In this document: positions 1 through 5,175 of the stretch, piece after piece | How the letters are laid out: every line of letters starts with the position of its first letter | Position numbering within the stretch: the first letter of the stretch is position 1 | Assembly (NCBI GenBank): GCA_029939635.1 | Contig: JAOZSN010000149.1 | Span: forward strand, 510-6,939 | Reading direction: 5' to 3' | Source of the DNA: Deltaproteobacteria bacterium | Lineage (GTDB): Bacteria; Desulfobacterota; Desulfobulbia; Desulfobulbales; SURF-16 | DNA length: 6,430 bases | Notes under the pieces: generated by a model | Told to the model about the DNA's origin: nothing | What the model saw: the letters and a program-made list of their open reading frames with translations, nothing else | Database searches by the model: none | Made by a program: the position numbers and the translations under genes

Positions 1-51
1 CAACAGGAGTAATTACCACTTTATTTCCTGCTAACCTCCAATTCCGACAAA

Positions 52-327
52 ATGGCCAGACCCAAAAAAATACGATTCTGCGAAGGGAACCTGTGCGGAC
101 GAGCATTTAAGCCCACAGGCACACCCATGGGTAAACTAGAGCAGATACCACTACTGCGTGACGAGATTGAGGTTCTTCGCCTCTGTGATTTAGAGAAGTT
201 GACCCAGGAGCAGGCCGGTAAAAGGATGGGAGTGTCAAGAGGAACAGTGCAACGGATATTGACCGCAGCACGGAGGAAGGTTGCCTCAGCGTTAGTGAAT
301 GGAGAGGCGTTGGTGTATGAAGAGTAA
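52..327 (+). CDS. DUF134 (UPF0251) helix-turn-helix protein
   Basis: A 91-residue protein that matches the DUF134/UPF0251 family as I know it. It has the N-terminal MARPKK basic start, a middle stretch with E-x-E-x-L-R-L-x-D-L-E, and a sigma-region-4-like helix-turn-helix at about residues 50-84 (LTQEQAGKRMGVSRGTVQRI) followed by the family's ALVNG ending. Two cysteines near the start (C10, C15) may bind metal, but this is not a firm family signature here. Family members are presumed DNA-binding regulators and often sit beside NifX-like FeMo-cofactor-domain genes, as here, where that gene converges from the right. The ATG is the first start after an in-frame TAA at 10-12. No good Shine-Dalgarno lies close to it; the AGGAG at 5-9 is too far away. 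The target is unknown. The length is slightly short for the family but the protein looks complete. Confidence 0.9.
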   Translation: MARPKKIRFCEGNLCGRAFKPTGTPMGKLEQIPLLRDEIEVLRLCDLEKLTQEQAGKRMGVSRGTVQRILTAARRKVASALVNGEALVYEE

Positions 328-330
328 CTA

Positions 331-404
331 CAGTTGTCAGTTGTCAGTTGTCAGTTGTCAGTTGTCAGTTTAACTGATAACCAATAACTGACAACCGATA
401 ACTG
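331..404. repeat. Tandem CAGTTGT heptamer array with degenerate inverted copy
   Basis: Five perfect tandem copies of CAGTTGT run from 331 to 365, followed by a partial CAGTT (366-370). From 372 to 404 the opposite orientation follows with the same 7-base period but diverged units: AACTGAT, AACCAAT, AACTGAC, AACCGAT, AACTG. The two halves can fold into a long imperfect hairpin, and some mismatches would be G:U pairs in RNA. The element starts 4 bases after the DUF134 stop and ends 5 bases before the stop of the convergent NifX-like gene, so it may act as a bidirectional transcription end. Similar heptamer arrays are known from cyanobacterial genomes (STRR repeats). Membership in a particular named family is not shown here. 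Confidence 0.85.
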
Positions 405-409
405 TTATT

Positions 410-805
410 TTAATTATGACAGGCCGATCCGCCACCACAGGCCTGAGATGGATCCATAATGGGCAGATTGTTGGCCAGAAAGGCCGCCATGGCTTCACCT
501 ACGGTGCGAATCTGCTCCGGTGGGGCGAAATAGACAGTTATTCCGACCTCAGCAAAGCCAGCCAAAGGACGACCACCGATACCACCGACGACAATGGCCT
601 GAGCTCCCATATCACGCAGAGTAGTCACCGGCACCATACAACCACCAGCGCCATGGGCAATCTGCTCATGGAGCTCAACCTTGTCGATCTTGCCATCATT
701 TATTGTCACCATTGTAAAGATATCACAGTGACCGAAATGGGCGGAACGCTCCGCCTCCATGCCACCAGGGTTATTTGAAGGTACAACAATTTTCATTTCA
801 GCCAT
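410..805 (-). CDS. NifX/NifB-type dinitrogenase FeMo-cofactor-domain protein
   Basis: A 131-residue cytoplasmic protein consisting of one dinitrogenase iron-molybdenum cofactor biosynthesis domain (NifX/NifB C-terminal/MTH1175-like fold). Visible signatures are the start K-I-V-V-P-S, the S-A-H-F-G-H-C-D-I-F motif at about 21-30, G-A-G-G-C around C56, the glycine-rich I-V-V-G-G-I-G-G-R-P-L stretch, and a Cys/Gly-rich tail with C123 and C129 (CGGGSACHN). Family members bind iron-sulfur or Fe-Mo clusters. Outside nitrogen fixers their role is poorly known, and nothing here indicates nitrogenase genes. It is the last gene of the leftward cluster, 99 bases after the stress-protein gene, and converges with the DUF134 gene. 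An AGAGG at 816-820 lies 10 bases before the chosen ATG. Met4 is an alternative start. Confidence 0.9.
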   Translation of the reverse strand: MAEMKIVVPSNNPGGMEAERSAHFGHCDIFTMVTINDGKIDKVELHEQIAHGAGGCMVPVTTLRDMGAQAIVVGGIGGRPLAGFAEVGITVYFAPPEQIRTVGEAMAAFLANNLPIMDPSQACGGGSACHN

Positions 806-868
806 TTTCCTAAAACCTCTTTTTTCAAAATTGATACACTCGTATAAAACTCAAAAGTATACAGATAA

Positions 869-891
869 GCGATGCGAAGCGAGCCCTCGCA
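869..891. other. GCGAN pentamer triplet with small dyads
   Basis: Within the 99-base gap between the stress-protein and NifX-like genes there are three consecutive pentamers GCGAT, GCGAA, GCGAG (869-883). They are followed by CTCGCA, so that TGCGA (873-877) can pair with TCGCA (887-891), or GCGAG (879-883) with CTCGC (886-890). It is GC-rich in an AT-rich gap and could form a short stem in the leftward transcript. No T-run follows on that strand, so I do not call a terminator. It may be a small repeat or an RNA processing structure. Confidence 0.35.
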
Positions 892-904
892 CACCATATA
901 ACAA

Positions 905-1408
905 TTAATCACCTGGCATGGGAATCGTCAAAACTGGGATGGTAGTTTTCTTTACCACTCCCCGAGCAACACTACCGACCAAAATATCATCAAGCATACT
1001 ATGCCCCTTGGCCCCAAGAACAATTAAATCAAATCCGCCCTGTTGGGCAGCTTGAACAATCTGCTCAACAGGGTGACCCACCCGAATATCAACTTCAGGG
1101 GTAATCAGACATTCACCCAACTCACTTCCGGCCTCATTACATACCGTATGAACCCGCTCTATAACCGCTCTTTTACTTTCAGCAAGCCCTTCGCTATAAA
1201 AAGACGCCAATTTTTCCGCACCAAAATGGCTGGCAAGATCATAGCCCATACCTGCCGACATCTCTTCCACTAGATCAGGAATGACATTTATGACAGTAAG
1301 GGCAGCATTATACTCATGGGCGATACTGAGCGCATAGGCAGCTGCTTTTTTGGCATTTAAAGATAGGTCAGTGGCGTACAATATTTTGCTAATCAATGGT
1401 GTTTTCAT
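905..1408 (-). CDS. Universal stress protein, UspA family, ATP-binding type
   Basis: A 167-residue single Usp domain. The N-terminal strand and loop are K-I-L-Y-A-T-D14-L-S, as in UspA-fold proteins. The C-terminal half has a complete ATP-binding motif, G132-x2-G135-x9-G145-S146, followed by the typical V-x-x-T-I-P-V-L-T-I-P end. This places it with the nucleotide-binding (MJ0577-like) class rather than E. coli UspA itself, which lacks ATP binding. No signal peptide or membrane segment is present, so it should be cytoplasmic. Such proteins are often made together with transporters and bind or modulate them. Here the gene follows the transporter by 89 bases, with a strong hairpin in the gap. 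A GGAGG (1413-1417) precedes the ATG by 4 bases. The exact role is not known. Confidence 0.93.
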   Translation of the reverse strand: MKTPLISKILYATDLSLNAKKAAAYALSIAHEYNAALTVINVIPDLVEEMSAGMGYDLASHFGAEKLASFYSEGLAESKRAVIERVHTVCNEAGSELGECLITPEVDIRVGHPVEQIVQAAQQGGFDLIVLGAKGHSMLDDILVGSVARGVVKKTTIPVLTIPMPGD

Positions 1409-1445
1409 AATGCCTCCAATTCCCTTCAGGGGTGTCTAAGCTCTA

Positions 1446-1483
1446 GGGCACTTTGAAAAAATGCTATTTTTTTCAAAGTGCCC
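1446..1483 (-). terminator. 16-bp perfect hairpin between transporter and usp genes
   Basis: GGGCACTTTGAAAAAA (1446-1461) is exactly complementary to the segment at 1468-1483, with a 6-base loop (TGCTAT). The stem lies 14 bases past the transporter stop in the leftward transcript and 37 bases before the stress-protein start. The A/T tracts are inside the stem, and no T-run follows it on the minus strand, so it is not a textbook intrinsic terminator. It could attenuate transcription, protect the 3' end of the transporter message, or mark an RNA cleavage site. Structure confidence is high, function confidence is moderate to low. Confidence 0.55.
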
Positions 1484-1497
1484 CCCTAATCTGCAAT

Positions 1498-2490
1498 TTA
1501 CCCTTCAATCTTCTTAGGTGGCCCAAATATCTTAGGTACCAACTTCACATACCACGCCGCAGACTGAATCTGGATAACATAGGCCAGGGAGATAAGTAGA
1601 GCAATGGTCATCCCTTCCTCCTTAAAGGCGGTCATGGCAATGGCCAGGGCAATGGAGAGATCGCGCATCACCACACCAAAGACCATGGCAATGGCATCGC
1701 CCCGGGCAAAAAACAACTTACCCACCATGGTCAGCAAGACATAGGATAATGAGTAAAAAACAACCAGTGGAATGATAATAGTGACAATATCAGTAGGATT
1801 GGCAATAATATTCTTGGCCTTGAGAGACATGGCCACAAAGGCAATCAGCATGACGCCTAGGGCAGAAAAGGGTGGAAATTTGGGTTTATACACCTCCATC
1901 CATGCCTTCTTACCATGTTTTTTGACCAGGTAATTCTGGGTTGCGATACCAGCAAAGAGAGGAACAAAGACAAAAATACATATCTGCTTGAACATATGGA
2001 TCATATCCACATCAACTGTGGCACCCATAAATACTTTGGTATAAACAGGTGCAGCAAAAGCGCCAATAATCAAACCAAAGACCAGCATCTTAGTGGCAGC
2101 TTCTTTATTCCCCTTGGCAAAACCAGTCCAGGAGATAGTCATACCTGAGGCAGGCAAAACTCCTATCAAGAAAAGTCCTACAGCCCACAGACCATACTTC
2201 TCAGCCTCGCCTCCCAGGAAAATCTTGCCGGTATAGAAAACAATAATAGGAACAATAATAAAGTTGATAAATTGAGTAACAATTTGCAGCTTAGTATCCT
2301 TGCCCTGAAAAATCGATTTCACATTGAGGGTCACCATCATGGGATAGACCATGACAAAGGTGATGGGAATAATAAGTTTCTTCAAGGGTTTGGCATCAAA
2401 CAGATAACCACCACCGATAAGCCCGCATACCATTGAGACAGGAATGACATAGACCAGGTTTTTTTGAATAAATTTCAATATTTTTAGCAT
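1498..2490 (-). CDS. ACR3/BASS superfamily membrane transporter, ligand unknown
   Basis: A 330-residue, very hydrophobic protein with about ten predicted membrane helices (roughly 12-31, 38-56, 69-92, 99-121, 130-153, 165-185, 207-225, 235-258, 266-289, 294-318), resembling the bile acid:sodium symporter/ACR3 superfamily. The helix-4 motif reads V-L-P-A114-S-G-M-T-I-S-W-T-G-F-A-K-G-N, which aligns with the ACR3 motif A-R-C-I-A-M-V-I-V-W, but alanine occupies the position of the cysteine essential in arsenite pumps. Helix 9 has V-V-M-R276-D277-L-S-I-A-L-A-I-A-M instead of the ACR3 N-N-F-E-L-A-I-A-V. Arsenite export is therefore doubtful, and sodium- or proton-coupled movement of another anion or organic solute is more likely. 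GAGG (2499-2502) lies 8 bases before the ATG. It follows the DUF302 gene by 50 bases and is probably cotranscribed with it. Confidence 0.82.
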   Translation of the reverse strand: MLKILKFIQKNLVYVIPVSMVCGLIGGGYLFDAKPLKKLIIPITFVMVYPMMVTLNVKSIFQGKDTKLQIVTQFINFIIVPIIVFYTGKIFLGGEAEKYGLWAVGLFLIGVLPASGMTISWTGFAKGNKEAATKMLVFGLIIGAFAAPVYTKVFMGATVDVDMIHMFKQICIFVFVPLFAGIATQNYLVKKHGKKAWMEVYKPKFPPFSALGVMLIAFVAMSLKAKNIIANPTDIVTIIIPLVVFYSLSYVLLTMVGKLFFARGDAIAMVFGVVMRDLSIALAIAMTAFKEEGMTIALLISLAYVIQIQSAAWYVKLVPKIFGPPKKIEG

Positions 2491-2540
2491 GTGACTATCC
2501 TCAAAAAAAGGGACTGGAGAGAACGCTCGTGTGCGGAGCC

Positions 2541-2960
2541 CTACTTTACTTCGTCAATCATGGAGCGAATCTTACCAAAGGTTGCCCCAACAGATTCGGC
2601 AAACTTGGGATCATCCAGCACAAGTCCAGCAATTTCTTCAGGACTGAAACTCATATAACGCACCTGGGTCTTACCACCATCCTTAGAAAAAACATGGACG
2701 AATTTCGGCATAAGAATGGCACGTTCAGGATTGGCAGTCAGGCTCTTATCTGCCTTGGTTGGCTTACACACCTGCATCATATGGAGATCAAAATCATCAG
2801 GCACCTCACCACCATGCTCCCGAAAAGTTTTTTGCATATCCATGGAATCTTCGTTATTGACCACAAACCCATTGGCCTTACAGATAGCGGCAAAGTCCGC
2901 GACAAACTCCCTTACACCCTTATCGCTCTCCACAACATACAAATCTTCATTTCTGTTCAT
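2541..2960 (-). CDS. DUF302 domain protein
   Basis: A 139-residue soluble protein without signal peptide or membrane segments. The pattern fits DUF302: an N-terminal G-F-V-V-N-N-E-D segment (31-38), a central H-M-M-Q-V-C65-K-P-T-K-A-D-K-S-L-T-A-N-P segment equivalent to the family's C-N-P...A...L...D-P, and then I-L-M-P-K-F-V-H-V-F (82-91), where many relatives have L-P-C. Biochemical function of DUF302 is unknown. Members occur in sulfur- and metal-related gene clusters. It is first in the leftward cluster, with a strong GGAGGAGT ribosome site (2965-2972) close to the ATG, and probably shares a message with the transporter. Loss of the second typical Cys (Lys86 here) suggests any thiol chemistry depends on Cys65 alone. 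The family call is made from memory of the pattern. Confidence 0.75.
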   Translation of the reverse strand: MNRNEDLYVVESDKGVREFVADFAAICKANGFVVNNEDSMDMQKTFREHGGEVPDDFDLHMMQVCKPTKADKSLTANPERAILMPKFVHVFSKDGGKTQVRYMSFSPEEIAGLVLDDPKFAESVGATFGKIRSMIDEVK

Positions 2961-3044
2961 GCCTACTCCTCCATTTCAATTAAAAAGATGTAATTATCAT
3001 TAATTATAAATAAATCCTTTCGTCTACCTTTTTGTGCATATGTC

Positions 3045-3072
3045 AGTTTAGTCACCCCTGACTATTTGTCAA
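3045..3072 (-). promoter_or_regulatory. Candidate sigma-70 promoter for DUF302-transporter cluster
   Basis: On the minus strand there is a perfect TTGACA (3072-3067), a 16-base spacer, and TAAACT (3050-3045), which matches four of six -10 positions. Transcription would start about 80 bases before the DUF302 ATG. A perfect TATAAT also lies nearer the gene (3008-3003) but has no good -35 box. The spacer and -10 box overlap the TAGTCA/TGACTA dyad. Confidence 0.45.
3049..3064. promoter_or_regulatory. Operator-like palindrome TAGTCA-N4-TGACTA
   Basis: TAGTCACCCCTGACTA has perfect 6-base arms around CCCC. It sits in the spacer and overlaps most of the -10 box of the candidate leftward promoter, the typical place for a repressor site. 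Further GTCA half-sites occur on both sides (3042-3045, 3068-3071). It does not match FNR (TTGAT-N4-ATCAA) or the TTGTGA/TCACAA-type HcpR/CRP sites, so the regulator is unknown. Confidence 0.5.
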
Positions 3073-3115
3073 GTATGAATTTAAGGAAACACTAACACTA
3101 TCTCATATACTGCCA

Positions 3116-3144
3116 TTGACAGCCAGATATAATCACGATATGTT
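3116..3144 (+). promoter_or_regulatory. Candidate sigma-70 promoter for the flavin reductase gene
   Basis: A perfect TTGACA (3116-3121) is followed after 17 bases by TATGTT (3139-3144), matching four of six -10 positions. A transcript from here would have a leader of about 150 bases before the reductase ATG, containing the dyad at 3172-3196. A second TTGACT (3235-3240) closer to the gene has no convincing -10 box at the right distance. Confidence 0.45.
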
Positions 3145-3171
3145 TCATTTTTTTATATTGCCATAATTTGT

Positions 3172-3196
3172 CGGTTTCGTAAGAACTTACTGACCG
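3172..3196. promoter_or_regulatory. Compound dyad CGGT..GTAAG-AA-CTTAC..ACCG
   Basis: Nested inverted repeats share one centre: GTAAG (3179-3183) with CTTAC (3186-3190) inside, and CGGT (3172-3175) with ACCG (3193-3196) outside, with one base of asymmetry. It could be a protein-binding operator or a small stem in the leader of the reductase message. With a 2-base centre the inner arms fit a DNA palindrome better than an RNA hairpin. Confidence 0.4.
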
Positions 3197-3303
3197 GCGC
3201 GGCATACTGTCTAACCTATTTATTATAAGTGGAATTGACTTGCATTCAAGCCCTAGAGAGTTCATCATAATGTCAGGAAATTCCAGAAGATAAGGAGAGA
3301 GTC

Positions 3304-5028
3304 ATGGGCGAGAAAATTGTTATTGTTGGTGGTGTTGCTGCTGGGCCAAAGGCGGCCTGTCATGCCAAACGGCTGATGCCGCAGGCAGAGTTTACCATTA
3401 TAGATCAGGACAGTCTCATCTCGTATGGTGGTTGCGGCATTCCCTATTATGTCTCAGGTGATGTGGCTGACGAGGACGAGCTCCGCAAGACCAGCTTTCA
3501 CATGACCCGTAACGAGCCTTTTTTTGCCGATGCCAAGGGTGTAACGGCCATGACCTCCACCCGCGCCCTCTCCATTGACCGAAAAGAAAAATGCGTCCAT
3601 GTCCAGAATGTTCAGACCGGTGACAAGCAGGCCGTACCCTACGATAAACTCGTTATTGCCACAGGCAGCCAGCCCTTTGTGCTACCCATCCCCGGCAATG
3701 ATCTTCCAGGAGTATATACCATCAGTGACCTACATAAGGCCATTGATATCAAGTCCCAATTGGCCACAGGCAAGATAGGTACGGCCGTGGTCATTGGCGG
3801 TGGTGCCATTGGCCTGGAGATGGCTGAGGCCTTTGCTGATCTCTGGGGCTGTGAGACCTCCGTTGTAGAATTTATGCCCCAACTACTGCCCCGTATCATT
3901 GACTCCTGGTTTTCCGTTATGCTGCAGAAGCATATGGAAGAGATGGGTGTCAATATTTACTGCGGTGAAGGTGCCAGCGAGATAAAGGCTGGAGAAAATG
4001 GTCATGCGGCCCAAGTGGTCACCCCAAACCGCACCATTGATTGTGACATTGTGGTCATGGCTACCGGTGTCCGGCCTCGGGCTCAGCTGGCAGAAGAGGC
4101 AGGCCTCCAGGTCTCTCCCTTTGGTATTGTGGTCAATGATCGCTTACAGACCTCTGACCCTAATATCTATGCTGCTGGCGATTGTATTGAAGTAACCCAT
4201 ATAGTTTCTGGCCAAAAATTCATGGCCCCCTTGGGTTCTTTGGCCAACCGTGAGGGACGTATTGTCGGTGACAACCTGGCTGGTATTCCTACCACCTATC
4301 CTGGTGCCATGGGCAGCTTTATCATGAAGGCCTTTGAGCGTTCCATTGGTGCCACCGGACTTTGCCTGGAATCGGCCAAAGCCGCAGGTTTTGATGCTGA
4401 TGCCGCCATCACCGCCCCGTCAGACCGTGCCCACTTCTTCCCCACCGAGACCAAAATCCCCCTGCAGATGGTTTTTGATCGCCGCACCCGTCGGGTCTTA
4501 GGTGTGCAGGGTTTTGGCCCCATGAATGACGCCATTCTTGCTCGTATTGATGCAGCCGCCGCCCTTATTGCTAAAGGCGGTACCATTGATGATTTCAGCC
4601 TCTGCGAAATGGCTTATGCCCCACCCTTCGCAACAGCCTTAGATGCCCTAAATGCTGCCGCCAATGTGGCAGATAATATGCAGATGAATCGCCAGCGCAA
4701 TGTCTCCATCCCCGACTTTATGGCCTGGATGGCAGATTTTTCCAGTCAACCAGACTGGTTGGCCTTGGACATCAGGCATCCAAAAGAGGTTAAGCCGTTT
4801 AAGGAGAAATTTGCTGAGGCCTGGAGTGAGCTAGAGTATAAAGAGATCCGTGCCAAATATGCCGAGTTGCCAAAGGATAAGACATTGCTCATTATCTGTG
4901 ATGCAGGCACGCGCTCCTATGAGGTACAAATCTTCCTTGATTCTGTAGGCATCACCAATACCAGGGTACTTGGGGGAGGATTTAACTTAATGACCCGCAT
5001 GGAACCAGAGTGGTGGCCAGAGAAATAG
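3304..5028 (+). CDS. CoA-disulfide/NADH persulfide reductase with C-terminal rhodanese domain
   Basis: A 574-residue cytoplasmic flavoenzyme. Residues 1-450 form an FAD- and NAD(P)H-dependent pyridine-nucleotide disulfide oxidoreductase: FAD motif G9-G10-V-A-A-G14, single redox cysteine C44 in Y-G-G-C-G-I-P-Y-Y, A-T-G (119-121), NAD(P)H motif G165-G-G-A-I-G170 with E189 at the end of the next strand (favouring NADH), the second FAD motif Y-A-A-G-D-C (289-294), and the dimer-partner motif Y438-A-P-P-F. Residues about 475-565 are a rhodanese domain with D489-I-R and the active loop C532-D-A-G-T-R-S. The architecture and length match CoADR-RHD and Shewanella-type Npsr enzymes, which reduce CoA disulfide or CoA/glutathione persulfides and can support sulfur reduction. 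The usual Y-Y-P-G stretch is F378-F-P-T here. AAGGAG (3292-3297) lies 6 bases before the ATG. It is divergent from the DUF302 cluster. Confidence 0.92.
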   Translation: MGEKIVIVGGVAAGPKAACHAKRLMPQAEFTIIDQDSLISYGGCGIPYYVSGDVADEDELRKTSFHMTRNEPFFADAKGVTAMTSTRALSIDRKEKCVHVQNVQTGDKQAVPYDKLVIATGSQPFVLPIPGNDLPGVYTISDLHKAIDIKSQLATGKIGTAVVIGGGAIGLEMAEAFADLWGCETSVVEFMPQLLPRIIDSWFSVMLQKHMEEMGVNIYCGEGASEIKAGENGHAAQVVTPNRTIDCDIVVMATGVRPRAQLAEEAGLQVSPFGIVVNDRLQTSDPNIYAAGDCIEVTHIVSGQKFMAPLGSLANREGRIVGDNLAGIPTTYPGAMGSFIMKAFERSIGATGLCLESAKAAGFDADAAITAPSDRAHFFPTETKIPLQMVFDRRTRRVLGVQGFGPMNDAILARIDAAAALIAKGGTIDDFSLCEMAYAPPFATALDALNAAANVADNMQMNRQRNVSIPDFMAWMADFSSQPDWLALDIRHPKEVKPFKEKFAEAWSELEYKEIRAKYAELPKDKTLLIICDAGTRSYEVQIFLDSVGITNTRVLGGGFNLMTRMEPEWWPEK

Positions 5029-5037
5029 AAAACGGCT

Positions 5038-5149
5038 TGAACGTCGAACACCGAACATCGAACATCGAATTTTGAACGCGAAAACCACTGCGTTCTGCAG
5101 GATATCAAAAGTCAGTACCATATTCGATGTTCGATGTTCGGCGTTCATC
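5038..5149. repeat. CGAACAT heptamer repeat with inverted copy and inner hairpin
   Basis: Six consecutive heptamers (5038-5079) read TGAACGT, CGAACAC, CGAACAT, CGAACAT, CGAATTT, TGAACGC. Four heptamers in the opposite orientation follow at 5122-5149: ATTCGAT, GTTCGAT, GTTCGGC, GTTCATC. The arms at 5046-5070 and 5122-5146 match at 24 of 25 positions. The 51-base interior begins with another stem, GAACGC (5074-5079) with GCGTTC (5090-5095). The element starts 10 bases after the reductase stop and ends 26 bases before the HhH-PLD start. It may end transcription or be a dispersed mobile repeat. Its translations (FDVRCSVFDV-like) are familiar as spurious predicted proteins and should not be annotated. 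Confidence 0.85.
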
Positions 5150-5175
5150 TTTTAATTCTTTAAACCAGCCTCCCT

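Larger units (their letters stand above)
2961..3303. promoter_or_regulatory. Divergent intergenic control region
   Basis: A 343-base AT-rich gap between the leftward DUF302-transporter cluster and the rightward flavin reductase. I see no gene in it. It contains ribosome sites at both ends, one candidate sigma-70 promoter in each direction, and two short dyads (listed separately). The divergent arrangement makes shared regulation of the two transcription units likely. Confidence 0.7.

Noticed and set aside
331..404. CRISPR array
   Set aside because: The units are 7 bases with no spacers, so it is a simple tandem repeat with an inverted copy.
416..778. 120-codon plus-strand frame opposite the NifX-like gene
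   Set aside because: Shadow of the clearly conserved minus-strand protein, with no recognisable domain.
2529..3003. Plus-strand frames of 154 and 95 codons over the DUF302 gene
   Set aside because: The minus strand gives a family-like protein with a strong ribosome site. The plus-strand products show no domain and lack support.
3231..3246. Sigma-54-like promoter TGGAATTGACTTGCAT before the reductase gene
   Set aside because: Only 9 bases separate GG and GC instead of the required 10, and the -24 element is poor.
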